Shown here piece by piece: positions 42,789 to 51,821 of a stretch of DNA of 64,000 nt. The notes under the pieces are model-generated. The model had not been told where the DNA came from and searched no databases. It saw only the letters and a list, made by a program, of their open reading frames with translations. Within the stretch, counting starts at the first letter, position 1, and the number at the start of each line of letters is the position of its first letter. The DNA comes from AP-15 sp963772295 (lineage in GTDB: Bacteria > Pseudomonadota > Alphaproteobacteria > ATCC43930 > CGMCC-115725), in assembly GCA_963772295.1 (NCBI GenBank), contig CAVYWO010000006.1, positions 1 to 64,000 on the forward strand. Direction: 5' to 3'. Made by a program: the position numbers and the translations under genes.

Positions 42789-44924
42789 ATGCAACAGCCA
42801 ACAGGGCTCCTTCCGCCGCCGTCACACATGTCGCCCCTCGCTGCAATGATCGCGGCCATTCTTCTCTTCACCGCTACCCCCACCGCGGCGCGTATCGCGC
42901 TCGAGGCGGAGCGCCTCGGGAACGTGTTCGCGCCGCGAGAGAAAGTAATGGTCTCGATCTCGTCGGACACGCCGGAGGTCAACTGGTCCGTCACCGATTT
43001 CTTCGGCTCTCACGTGCTTGGCGGGATAACCAGGATACCGGACGGACGCGCTGAACTCACGCTCAATTCGCTGCCGCCAGGCTGGTACGAACTGACGGCG
43101 CGCGCCGCTGGAGCGGCAGGCGAGGCCGCGCGGACGACCCTCGTCGTGATGCCGCGCCCCGATCGCCTCGCCGGTAACCGGTTCGGCGTAATGACCCATT
43201 TCGCGCAGGCCTGGGATACAGACGTCCTGCCGCTCGTCGCTCGGGCTGGCATCGGTCAAGTGCGCGACGAAATCTATTGGAAAAATGTGGAGACCGCCCC
43301 GGCGCATTACGCCATCCCGCCCTACGCGCACTCCTACCTTGCCGCGATGGAGCACGAGGGGCTGAAGCTCCAGCTTGTGCTGAGCTTCGCAAACCCGCTC
43401 TACAATGGCGGAGACACGCCTTACACAGAAGGCGCCGACAAGGCCTTTGCGGCCTATGCGCGCTATCTGGTCGGCCAGCTCGGACCGAGACTCACGGGCG
43501 TGGAGGTGTGGAACGAGTTCAACGGCTCGTTCTGCAAAGGGCCTTGCGTCAGGGATCGTCCGGGCACCTACACCCGCCTGCTCGCCTCGACCTATCGGGC
43601 AATAAAGGACGTAGCGCCGACGCTTCCGGTCGGCGGCGGAGCGGCGGTGCTGGCGCCGCTGCCCTGGTTCGATGCGCTAGCCGAGCGGGGCGCGCTGAGC
43701 GAGATGGATGCCATGGTCATCCACCCCTACCACGATACTCCGGAAGGCGTAGGGGCCTGGGTGCGCGACCTCAAGGCGCTCTCGGCCAGCCATGGCCGAA
43801 ACATCCCGATATGGGCGACCGAGTTCTCGCACAGCGCCGCCGGATCCGGGGGGCGGAGCGACCAGGCGCGCTTTCTGGTGCGCGAGGCGGCGACCCTCCT
43901 CGGCAAAGGGACATCGCGGATCGTCTGGTATCTTTTACGGGATTACGCACAGTTTGCCGGCATGGGCCTACTTGCGGCGCCGGATTCGCCGCTGGGGCGC
44001 TATTCGCCCTTCCCTGCCTATGCGGCTTACGCCACCCTCATTCGAGAAGTCGGGAACCGCCCGGCGCGGGGAAACGAAGTCGACGACCCGCGCACTCGGG
44101 TTTACCGGTTCGGCGACGGAGCCGATGCCGTCCGTGTTGCGTGGTCGACCGAGGGTCCTGCCCGCCTCCTGATCGCCGCGTCCAGCTCCATCGAAATCGT
44201 GGACATCATGGGGCGTACAACCAAACCAAGCGCTGTCGGCGGACGAATTGACCTGTCGCTTGGAGCCGACCCGATCTACCTGCGCGGTGCCGTAGATGCG
44301 GTCCGCGAAGAGGGACGCCCGCGGCTACTCGCCGATAGCGTCGCGCAATTCCCCGCTGGACCGCAGCGTAAAGCGGAGACCGGGGTTCCGGCGTCGCTGG
44401 CGGCTGCGGGCGCGTGGAGTTACGGCGCCTATTCCTGCCCGGAAGACGGGCCCTCGGCGGAGCGCTGCCTCCAGGACTTTGCCAATGCAGGGGAGCCCCT
44501 CGAACATTTGCAATGGCGGGCGGATGCATGGCGCTGGGCATGGCGATCAAACCAGTTGCCCTTCCTCGAAGTGGCGCAAGAGGGAGCGCACCCCTCGGCT
44601 TCGTCGGGGCACCCGGTCTGGGCCGTGCGCCGCTGGGTGGCGCTGCGGGAAGGGCAGGTGCGGGTGAAAGGCGAGGTATCGCGGCCCGCCGGCGCCGCGG
44701 GAGACGGCTCAGGCGTCATGATCCTGGTCGATGGTCGGCCGGTCTGGCAGAAGCTGCTAGGCGGCCCTGGTCGCATCAGCGGAGCGCATTTCGCAATCGA
44801 CCTCGCTCTCAGCGCAGGAGCGAAAGTCGACTTCGTCACGACGCCCGGCCCGGCGGCGCGCACCGATTACGATTACACTTTGTTTCGCATCGGTCTCGAG
44901 GAACGGAAGCCGCCGCCGCGGTGA
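42789..44924 (+). CDS. secreted PslG/GH39-like glycoside hydrolase in the polysaccharide cluster
   Basis: A 711-residue exported protein. Signal peptide (LAAMIAAILLFTATPTAA) followed by a short beta domain (about 35-120). A clan-A (beta/alpha)8 hydrolase domain follows: FGVMTHFAQAWDTDVLPLVA, GIGQVRDEIYWKNVE, acid/base Glu243 in VEVWNEFNGSF and likely nucleophile Glu345 in PIWATEFSHS. A C-terminal beta region of about 250 residues ends the protein. The NE and ATEF motifs and position inside an exopolysaccharide locus recall PslG of the Psl cluster, an endoglycosidase that trims its own polymer. By analogy it may cut or release this polysaccharide in the periplasm or outside. Alternative starts are 42633 and 42828. 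Confidence 0.75.
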   Translation: MQQPTGLLPPPSHMSPLAAMIAAILLFTATPTAARIALEAERLGNVFAPREKVMVSISSDTPEVNWSVTDFFGSHVLGGITRIPDGRAELTLNSLPPGWYELTARAAGAAGEAARTTLVVMPRPDRLAGNRFGVMTHFAQAWDTDVLPLVARAGIGQVRDEIYWKNVETAPAHYAIPPYAHSYLAAMEHEGLKLQLVLSFANPLYNGGDTPYTEGADKAFAAYARYLVGQLGPRLTGVEVWNEFNGSFCKGPCVRDRPGTYTRLLASTYRAIKDVAPTLPVGGGAAVLAPLPWFDALAERGALSEMDAMVIHPYHDTPEGVGAWVRDLKALSASHGRNIPIWATEFSHSAAGSGGRSDQARFLVREAATLLGKGTSRIVWYLLRDYAQFAGMGLLAAPDSPLGRYSPFPAYAAYATLIREVGNRPARGNEVDDPRTRVYRFGDGADAVRVAWSTEGPARLLIAASSSIEIVDIMGRTTKPSAVGGRIDLSLGADPIYLRGAVDAVREEGRPRLLADSVAQFPAGPQRKAETGVPASLAAAGAWSYGAYSCPEDGPSAERCLQDFANAGEPLEHLQWRADAWRWAWRSNQLPFLEVAQEGAHPSASSGHPVWAVRRWVALREGQVRVKGEVSRPAGAAGDGSGVMILVDGRPVWQKLLGGPGRISGAHFAIDLALSAGAKVDFVTTPGPAARTDYDYTLFRIGLEERKPPPR

Positions 44925-44988
44925 AACCCTCTATAATCGATCTTCCGGATATGCGAGGGTGGTCCTGAAGGCGGCGAGCGACGGCACG

Positions 44989-45738
44989 ATGGCAACTGCG
45001 ATCCTGCGCGGCACGAAACGGGTCGCCAACCGGCTGCTAAGTCATTTCGGACAAAAGCTGGTCTCCGCCAAGCGACCGACCCGCAGCTTTACCGAGTTCT
45101 TCGATCATCTAAAAAGGCACGATTTTGTGCCGGCCACGGTTCTCGATGTCGGAGCGGCGAGCGGATCGCTCTGGTTACTCCGATCCTTTCCAGCGGCCCG
45201 TCTTATTCTCGTTGAAGCGCTGCGAGAGTTCGAGCCTGCTCTTCGGCGCCTCGCGGATAAGTACAGCTGCGAGATTCACATGGTGGCCGTAGGCGCCAAG
45301 CAAGGCACGGCCGTCCTAAATTTGCACCAAGACCCTTTTGGATCTTATATCGACGGGATAGCGACTGACGCGATATGCCGGGGGCAGCGTCGGATCGAGA
45401 TCGCCACTCTTTCGCAACTCCTCGGCGACACCCCTATCGTTGGCCCGGCGCTCGCTAAGTTCGACATCCAAGGTTGTGAATTGGAGGCAATCCGCGGCAT
45501 GGGCGAGCACGTCCAGTCGTTCGATCTCTACATTATCGAAACTTCTCTCCATTCCGTGTCGGCCAACCCCCCGGATCTGTACCACGTCGTTGCCTTCATG
45601 AAGCAGAGGGGGTTTTCGGTTTACGACATTTTAGATGGCCTGATGCGGCCGCTCGATGACGACCTGGCACAGGTTGACCTCGTCTTCGTAAAAGATGACG
45701 GCCCGCTCCGACGAAACGCCTCCAAGTGGTATCGATAG
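44989..45738 (+). CDS. FkbM family methyltransferase
   Basis: A 249-residue SAM-dependent methyltransferase: TVLDVGAASGSLWLLRSFPA (motif I), LILVEALREFEPAL, LAKFDIQGCELEAIRGMGEH (FkbM D.qG.E...) and LYIIETSLHSV. An in-frame GTG at 44959 is an alternative start. It lies 64 bp after the hydrolase and 3 bp before the next methyltransferase, forming a three-gene rightward operon within the mostly leftward cluster. Substrate unknown; probably polysaccharide sugars. Confidence 0.85.
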   Translation: MATAILRGTKRVANRLLSHFGQKLVSAKRPTRSFTEFFDHLKRHDFVPATVLDVGAASGSLWLLRSFPAARLILVEALREFEPALRRLADKYSCEIHMVAVGAKQGTAVLNLHQDPFGSYIDGIATDAICRGQRRIEIATLSQLLGDTPIVGPALAKFDIQGCELEAIRGMGEHVQSFDLYIIETSLHSVSANPPDLYHVVAFMKQRGFSVYDILDGLMRPLDDDLAQVDLVFVKDDGPLRRNASKWYR

Positions 45739-45741
45739 AGC

Positions 45742-46554
45742 ATGACCAGCGGCCCCATGATTCGAATGTTGCATTCAACTTATAATAACATCGTGGATGG
45801 GGCGAAACTCGGCTTGACCTTCCCGTTACGCCATGTCTCCGCGATCCTTGGACGGAAATATCACGTAACACGGATTAAGCGGGTGGGAGCCGTGAGACTG
45901 CGGACGCACTCAACGGATGCCACTGCTTTTGTGCAGGTGTTTCGTAAAAGAGAGTATGATATTTTCACTGCCGGCTGTGGTGACCAGATTATGTCAGCTT
46001 ATCAGCGCATTCTGGAAACGGGGCAAATGCCAATTGTAATCGACGCAGGCGCGAACGTGGGTGCTGCTGCTATTTGGTTTGCAAAACTTTTTCCTGCTTC
46101 CCTCGTTCTTGCCGTCGAGCCAGACCCAGGTAACGCCGAAGTATGCCGCCACAATACCCGCCAATTTCGGAACGTACGTGTCATCGAAGCCGCCATCGGA
46201 TCCGAGGGCGGACGCGTTTCCCTGACGAACCACCCCTCCAAGGAACAGTGGTGTATTCGCACTACCCGCAACGACAATGGGGGCGTCTATATCTACCCCG
46301 TTTCCACTCTCATGCTCGAGTCGCCGCATGCATCAAAGCTCTTTCTGATCAAGATTGATATCGAAGGTTTCGAGTCCGATCTTTTTGCAAAAAACACTCA
46401 TTGGATGGACGAAACCGATGTCATTATCATCGAACCGCACGATCGCCTCTACAAGGGATCGAGTCGGAATTTTCAACAAGAAATCGCTCGGCGGAGATTT
46501 GATATGTTTATCTCTGGCGAAAATCTGATCTATGTTAAAACGGCGGCGTCATGA
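45742..46554 (+). CDS. FkbM family methyltransferase
   Basis: A 270-residue methyltransferase: IVIDAGANVGAAAIWFAKLF (SAM loop), LAVEPDPGNAEVCRHN, FLIKIDIEGFESDLFAKNTH, VIIIEPHD. Visibly more AT-rich than the cluster average, a sign of separate acquisition. Its 3' end overlaps the convergent GT2 gene by 6 bp. Last gene of the rightward three-gene unit. Confidence 0.85.
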   Translation: MTSGPMIRMLHSTYNNIVDGAKLGLTFPLRHVSAILGRKYHVTRIKRVGAVRLRTHSTDATAFVQVFRKREYDIFTAGCGDQIMSAYQRILETGQMPIVIDAGANVGAAAIWFAKLFPASLVLAVEPDPGNAEVCRHNTRQFRNVRVIEAAIGSEGGRVSLTNHPSKEQWCIRTTRNDNGGVYIYPVSTLMLESPHASKLFLIKIDIEGFESDLFAKNTHWMDETDVIIIEPHDRLYKGSSRNFQQEIARRRFDMFISGENLIYVKTAAS

Positions 46555-47619
46555 TTGATGGAGCGGAAGACGATGGTGTTGTGCAAGCCAGCGGGAGATT
46601 TCAGATCGCAGGATAGCGGCCTGTGCGCGAGTTTCGATTAGTCCTCGTACCCGTCCTAATGCGTAGCACGACGCGACGCGGGCCTCTAGTCTGTCGTGCT
46701 GGTGTCGTTCGGGCACTCGGCTGCGTATACCAAAGAGTATGACCTTCCCAAGAGCGACCATCCAGTGAAGAGTAGTCGCACGAGAAGATAAACCCGCACG
46801 GGACGGCCCGTCGGAGAGAAACGCAAGGTAGACATCCTGTAGGGCCGAAGCATAACCAAAACCGTAGTACATTTCCTGAAGATATGATTCCGAAAGACGT
46901 TTTTGCGGCAAAAAATGTTCGAACACGAGTTCCGCATCGTAGTGGAGCTTCCAGCCGGCGAGGGAGAGAGCCAAGCAAAGCTCGGCATCACCCCCCGCCG
47001 AAAGCCGGCGGCCGGCGCGGTCAGGGAGGGCGGGACGGAAGCCGCTTCCAAGGAGATCGGCTAACGCTTGGCGGCGCAGTGAAAGGCCCGCCCCGTAAAA
47101 GTAACGCGGAGCATGCCGTTGCGGACCGACGGCATAGCCGCAATGATACCGGTCGAACCACGCCGGCCGTTCGCCGTTCTCAAATACTGGGCGCCCGTGG
47201 GCGCCGACGACGCCGACCAGGGCGTCACGCGTGAAGTCGTCACGCAGGCGTGTGCACCAATTCGGATCGACCCTGTTATCGTCGTCAACGAACGATACGA
47301 TTTCCCCGCGCGCCAACTCAAAACCCGCGAGCCGAGCGTATGTGAGACCAAGGCGCATCTCATGATGGATACGCAAGGGCGCCGGTGCACCACATTGAGC
47401 CCAGATGCCGAGCGCGAACTCCGCGGTGTCGTCCGTGGAAGCGTTGTCCACCAGGATGATCTCCCAGGGAAGATCTGATGGCACGCGCTGAAGGGCGAGC
47501 CGCTCGAGCGTCGGCTCAATGCGTGCGCGGCTGTCGTGACAGCATATGATTATCGACACATCCACGGCTGGGCATTGGTTTCGCTTCGCGGCCGCAGATT
47601 TTTCCTGCCGGCAAAGCAC
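46549..47619 (-). CDS. glycosyltransferase family 2
   Basis: A 356-residue GT-A enzyme. VDVSIIICCHDSRARIEPTL opens the domain, WEIILVDNASTDDTAEFALG carries the first Asp, and VSFVDDDNRVDPNWC is the metal-binding DxD. ARYFYGAGLSLRR-like acceptor residues and GGDAELCLALSLAGWKLHYD follow. C-terminal hydrophobic helices may associate with the membrane. GTG start at 47619 (the frame also has GTG at VDVS). Adds a sugar to the lipid-linked unit. Confidence 0.85.
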   Translation of the reverse strand: MLCRQEKSAAAKRNQCPAVDVSIIICCHDSRARIEPTLERLALQRVPSDLPWEIILVDNASTDDTAEFALGIWAQCGAPAPLRIHHEMRLGLTYARLAGFELARGEIVSFVDDDNRVDPNWCTRLRDDFTRDALVGVVGAHGRPVFENGERPAWFDRYHCGYAVGPQRHAPRYFYGAGLSLRRQALADLLGSGFRPALPDRAGRRLSAGGDAELCLALSLAGWKLHYDAELVFEHFLPQKRLSESYLQEMYYGFGYASALQDVYLAFLSDGPSRAGLSSRATTLHWMVALGKVILFGIRSRVPERHQHDRLEARVASCYALGRVRGLIETRAQAAILRSEISRWLAQHHRLPLHQS

Positions 47620-47743
47620 TGGTGGGCGCCGGGGATCTTCCTTACCTCAGCCTTCTCACGGGAACAGCGGCCGAGAGGCGCCCCGGGTGAATGGTCGCCG
47701 CCGCCCCGTTCGGGGCTCGGCGGCTCTAGCTCGGTGTCTATCA

Positions 47744-48901
47744 TCAGCGCGGCGCTTCCGCGCAACAGCGAAGGATCTCGACGAGCCGGTTGCCGAAGGC
47801 GTGCCAGTTGAGCCGCCCCTCATATTCCGCCCGACACCGCATCGCCATGGCCTCATAGCGCGCGCGATCGGAAAACAGTTCCAACATAGGTGCGCCGAAC
47901 GCCTGGGGCGACGCGGTCGCCCGACGGCAGAACCCAGTCACGCCTTCAACTACAATCGACGGAATGCCGCCGACATCGCTCGAGACCATCGGGAGGCCGT
48001 AGGCAGCGGCTTCGCAGAAGGCCATGCCGAAATTTTCCGCTGTCGATGGCACCATAAAAAAATGAGCCTCCATCAGCAGACGCTCCAGAACCGCCCGCTG
48101 TTCCGCGACGGCCTTGCTTAGAAAGCCGTGGAAATGGGCGAAGGGCGGCCGCGGACCACGGTACCCTTCGGCACCCACCACGTCGAGTTGTACCCAGACT
48201 CCCTGCGCTACTATCCATTGGCACGTCTCCACGACTTTCGCCAAGCCTTTTCGACGCCATTCCCGGCCGATGAACAGGACACGCAGCGGCACGTTCCGCT
48301 TGGCGATAATGGCCGCCAGCACCGAGTTGCTATCCGGGGCGTCGATGTTGGCGCCAAAGGGCGCGACGTAGACCTTGTTCGGGTCGGCGCCGTAGTGCCG
48401 CACGGCCGCGTCGGCGGCCCAGTGAGATGGGTAGATCGCGGCTGCCGACGTCTGGAGGGCAAGCCGGTCGAGCCGGTCACCCTGGCGGACATACTCGGCG
48501 GCGCAGTGAGAAAAGTCCTCATAAAAGTCGAGGACGTTGCGGAAGGTTGCATCGGCGCAGAAGACCTTGGGCGCGCCGACGTCGAGCAGCGCCACCGAAT
48601 GGGAGCCTGGCGCAAAGACACAGTCAACCCGAATGCCTTCGAGTCGCCGCGCCGTTTCGGTCGCGAGAGTTTTTAGGACCAACGGCTCCCGATCCGTCCG
48701 GTAAATCTTGCCGGCGCTGCGGTAAAGGAGCTTCTTCCAAATGAAGAGCCGTTCAATCCGCTGGTCGAGCGGAAACACCTCTACCACACGCAGACCACGC
48801 AGCCGCAGCTCCCGTAGGATTGCCTGGGGGCGTCCCGACTGCACCATCGGATCCTCAGCGTCGTGCTCATACACATAGGCAACGGTTAGGGGCGGTGTCA
48901 T
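47744..48901 (-). CDS. glycosyltransferase family 4
   Basis: A 385-residue GT-B enzyme closely related in layout to the upstream gene: TVAYVYEHDAEDPMVQSGRP, CVFAPGSHSVALLDVGAPKV, VAPFGANIDAP, LRVLFIGREWRRKGLAKVVE, and the EX7E motif MVPSTAENFGMAFCEAAAYG. ATG at 48901 overlaps the previous stop by 4 bp (ATGA), fixing the start. With its neighbour it forms a tandemly duplicated pair with distinct specificities. Confidence 0.85.
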   Translation of the reverse strand: MTPPLTVAYVYEHDAEDPMVQSGRPQAILRELRLRGLRVVEVFPLDQRIERLFIWKKLLYRSAGKIYRTDREPLVLKTLATETARRLEGIRVDCVFAPGSHSVALLDVGAPKVFCADATFRNVLDFYEDFSHCAAEYVRQGDRLDRLALQTSAAAIYPSHWAADAAVRHYGADPNKVYVAPFGANIDAPDSNSVLAAIIAKRNVPLRVLFIGREWRRKGLAKVVETCQWIVAQGVWVQLDVVGAEGYRGPRPPFAHFHGFLSKAVAEQRAVLERLLMEAHFFMVPSTAENFGMAFCEAAAYGLPMVSSDVGGIPSIVVEGVTGFCRRATASPQAFGAPMLELFSDRARYEAMAMRCRAEYEGRLNWHAFGNRLVEILRCCAEAPR

Positions 48902-50058
48902 CCGGAGGCCGTTCCGCTGTTCGCCTCGACGGCTCGGCGCAAAATCTCGACGCAACGGATGCCAAAGCGGTTCCAGTTGAGGCGGTCCCCGAAATCGCGC
49001 CGCGCGGCCAGCGCCATCGTGCAATAGCGCCGCCGGTCGCCAAAGATCTCGAGCATGGCCGCGCCGAACTCGCCGGGCGGCGCCGCTGAAGGCAGTGTGA
49101 GACCGGTCACGCCGTGCCGTACTACGGTCGGGATCCCGCCGACATCGGTGGCTACCGACGGGACCCCGTAGGCCGCGGCCTCGCAAAACACGATCCCATA
49201 ATTCTCGGCGAGCGACGGCATGAAAAGAAAATGCGCATCGCTCAGCATCCGCTCGATCTCACGTTTGTGGGCGGCATCGGATTTCCGCAGCAGGCCATGG
49301 AAACGGGCGAAACCGGGGCGCGGCCCGCGGTAACCCTCTGCTCCCACGATTTCGAGCGCCACCGGCGTGCCGGCCGAGACGATCCATTGGCAGGTCTCGA
49401 TGACTTTGCAGAGCCCCTTTCGTCGCCAGTCTCGCCCGATGAACAGAATCTTCATCACGCTCGTGCCGCGCTTGCGGACGCTCCCCTCGACTTGTTCCTC
49501 GGGCAGGGGGTCGACATTGGCGCCAAAAGGCACGACATGCACCTTCGAAGGCGCCGCACCGTAGTCTTTGATTGCGGATTGGGCCGCCCATTCAGACGCG
49601 TAAATCGCGGCCGTGGAAGTGCTTAGGGCGAGACGTTCTTGCGCCTCGCCCTGACGCACATATTCTTCGGCACAGCCGGAAAAGCCCTCGTAGAAGTCGA
49701 GCACGGCATGGAAAGTCGCGTCGGCAGAGAAAATCTTCGGGATCCCGAGGTCAAGATAGGTAATTGCGTTCGACCCCGGGGCGAAGACGCAATCCGCGGC
49801 CTGATCCGAAAGGCGGCGCGCCGTTTCCGCGGCGACCTGGGCCAAGAGCTTCGGCTCGCGGTCGCTGCGGTAAATCCGTCCGGTCGAGCGGTACCAGAGT
49901 TTCTTCCAAGCGTGCCTTCTTGCGAGATCAGGATCGAGAGGAAAGACCGGTACAACCTCGCATCCTTGCCCCTCGAGCTGCCGCAGCATGGCGTGGGGAT
50001 ATCCCGATTGGACGTCGACATCGGCCGCATCGAGCTCGTACACAAACGCGACCTTCAT
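48898..50058 (-). CDS. glycosyltransferase family 4
   Basis: A 386-residue GT-B enzyme: MKVAFVYELDAADVDVQSGY, CVFAPGSNAITYLDLGIPKI, VVPFGANVDPL, MKILFIGRDWRRKGLCKVIE, FMPSLAENYGIVFCEAAAYG. The strong similarity to the next gene downstream indicates tandem duplication. The start at 50058 follows homology, though the frame is open to 50139. It lies 49 bp from the polymerase gene in one operon. Confidence 0.85.
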   Translation of the reverse strand: MKVAFVYELDAADVDVQSGYPHAMLRQLEGQGCEVVPVFPLDPDLARRHAWKKLWYRSTGRIYRSDREPKLLAQVAAETARRLSDQAADCVFAPGSNAITYLDLGIPKIFSADATFHAVLDFYEGFSGCAEEYVRQGEAQERLALSTSTAAIYASEWAAQSAIKDYGAAPSKVHVVPFGANVDPLPEEQVEGSVRKRGTSVMKILFIGRDWRRKGLCKVIETCQWIVSAGTPVALEIVGAEGYRGPRPGFARFHGLLRKSDAAHKREIERMLSDAHFLFMPSLAENYGIVFCEAAAYGVPSVATDVGGIPTVVRHGVTGLTLPSAAPPGEFGAAMLEIFGDRRRYCTMALAARRDFGDRLNWNRFGIRCVEILRRAVEANSGTASG

Positions 50059-50107
50059 GACGCCTCGCACCCGACCACCCGTTCCCCCCGCATGGCAAGA
50101 CGCATCT

Positions 50108-51520
50108 TCACGGTCCGGCCCATCGCGGCGCGGCCGCAATTACCGGCTTGGCATCGCCCGATCCGCCGTCCCTGGAAGCGACGGCCGCCGATCCCGCCGC
50201 GGCCATTGCCAGCCCAAAGCCCATCCAGGTGACAACCATGCTGAGGTTGGGGTTCGAGAACAGGTGAACGAAGATAAGCCCGCCGACAAACCAACGAATT
50301 TGCATCCCGGTCGCGCGCGCTGCGCGAGTGCCCCAAAACAACAGGGCCACGAAGACCGCAAAGCTTGCGGCGCCAAGAAGACCAACGTTGGAAAGCAGCG
50401 TCAGCGCCAGCGAATCCGGCTTGTGACTGCCGATACCGATGCCGAGCCCCCAAGTCTGGGACACCACGTCGAGGGCCATTAAATTTGTCCCTTGGCGCTC
50501 GCGGTAGGAGACGCCTTGCGCTTTGTGAAAGACGAGAAGGTCGAGGAGGCGGCGCAGATAAGTGCCGTTGGAAAGCGCCCACGCGACGCCGGCCACCAGT
50601 GCCCCAACGATCAACACCGCCGCCGATACGCCGCCGCGCGTCGGCCGCCGTACGGCGCGCCTGGCGACAAGAGCAATCGGCAGCGAGGGCACCGCAGTGG
50701 CAACGAAGGCCGCGATCACGGCAAGAGCGGTCGTCGACTTCGAGATCAGGAGCGCGACGACGCAAGAAACGACCAGTGCGGCCGATGACAGCGAGGGGCG
50801 CGTGCGCAATCTCGCCCAACTGAAGAACAGAAAGCCCGAATAATAGAAAGCAAGGCTCGACGGCTCCGTGAAGGACCCTTGGACCCGCAGCCCACCCAGC
50901 ATCTCCTGTTCGACGGCAAAGGTATAGGGCGGATTGGTGGTGAAAAATTCCCTCGGCCACCAAATGCCGGTAAGGAAGCTTAGCTCCTGCCAAGCACAGA
51001 ACAGGCCGGCGAGGACGATCATCACTACAAAGCCTCGGTCGATGGCCCGGGCGAGCTGATCCGGCGGCAGCCGACAGAGCGCGAGCGCCAGTGCGAGCAC
51101 GAGGCCGCCGTCGAGCCAGAGATAGATAAGCTGGGTTATGTTTTCGCGACGGAGAATCCACGGAGCGGCCGCGCTCAACTGAAATTCATCTGTCCCGCCT
51201 ATAACCGACACTTTCCCCTGGAAGAACAGCACGGCAATCCATAACGAAATAACCGACACGAATATGAATGATGCTAATGCCAAAATCGACGGGATGATTT
51301 CTTTTGGCACGCTGCATCGTCCGAGCGTTGCCTCGACCATGGCGCGCAGCAGGACGAAAATCGCCATCGCATAGCCCGGCTGCAAGCCGAGCGAGCCCGT
51401 CACGAATACCGCGGCTTCGGGGAAGATGGTCGTCGCCGGCAACACGACGATCACCCAGCGCCACGGGAGGAGCATCGCGGCAAGCTCGATCGGGAGCAAT
51501 ACGAGGCCGGTAACGGTCAT
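50108..51520 (-). CDS. Wzy-like polysaccharide polymerase / O-antigen ligase-type membrane protein
   Basis: A 470-residue polytopic inner-membrane protein with about ten to twelve hydrophobic helices. A large loop carries VQGSFTEPSSLAFYYSGFLF and, after helix pairs, GVSYRERQGTNLMALDVVSQ with TWGLGIGIGSHKPDSLALTL. The RE and G.G.GS...D features are those of the Wzy_C/O-antigen ligase superfamily. It would polymerise repeat units on the periplasmic side. Start at ATG 51520, or GTG two codons earlier. The only polymerase candidate in the cluster. Confidence 0.75.
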   Translation of the reverse strand: MTVTGLVLLPIELAAMLLPWRWVIVVLPATTIFPEAAVFVTGSLGLQPGYAMAIFVLLRAMVEATLGRCSVPKEIIPSILALASFIFVSVISLWIAVLFFQGKVSVIGGTDEFQLSAAAPWILRRENITQLIYLWLDGGLVLALALALCRLPPDQLARAIDRGFVVMIVLAGLFCAWQELSFLTGIWWPREFFTTNPPYTFAVEQEMLGGLRVQGSFTEPSSLAFYYSGFLFFSWARLRTRPSLSSAALVVSCVVALLISKSTTALAVIAAFVATAVPSLPIALVARRAVRRPTRGGVSAAVLIVGALVAGVAWALSNGTYLRRLLDLLVFHKAQGVSYRERQGTNLMALDVVSQTWGLGIGIGSHKPDSLALTLLSNVGLLGAASFAVFVALLFWGTRAARATGMQIRWFVGGLIFVHLFSNPNLSMVVTWMGFGLAMAAAGSAAVASRDGGSGDAKPVIAAAPRWAGP

Positions 51521-51821
51521 AGGCACACGGCGAGTAGTGCCTCGGTTCCGAAATTCCGGCCGTTAAGACGGGAGTATCGTCGCCGGCCCGCCGGCCAGCG
51601 CGGGCTCGACAAAACTCGTCATTGCGAGGCGCCAGCAGGCGCCGCGGCAATCCCGTCGGCCCGAAGTCCGCTCCCGTGGAACGGACCGCCAAGCCTGCTC
51701 CGCGCCTCGACACGGCGGCCGGCATTTCGGGGGATTGCTCGGCTGCGATGGATAAATGAAAGTTCCGTCCGCGATCGGGTCACCATCTCGCTCTCGTCCG
51801 GGGTGCGCTCTCGTCGGCCGC
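51521..51821. other. 300-bp gap between wzy-like and wzc-like genes
   Basis: No recognisable gene; GC-rich with long leftward shadow frames. It could hold an internal promoter for the downstream half of the cluster, but no clear -35/-10 pair is evident. Confidence 0.35.

Noticed and set aside
48902..49186. N-terminal extensions of the glycosyltransferases (here and at 42665-42994, 50059-50139)
   Set aside because: Open only because of high GC; homology and 4-bp stop/start overlaps place the real starts further downstream.
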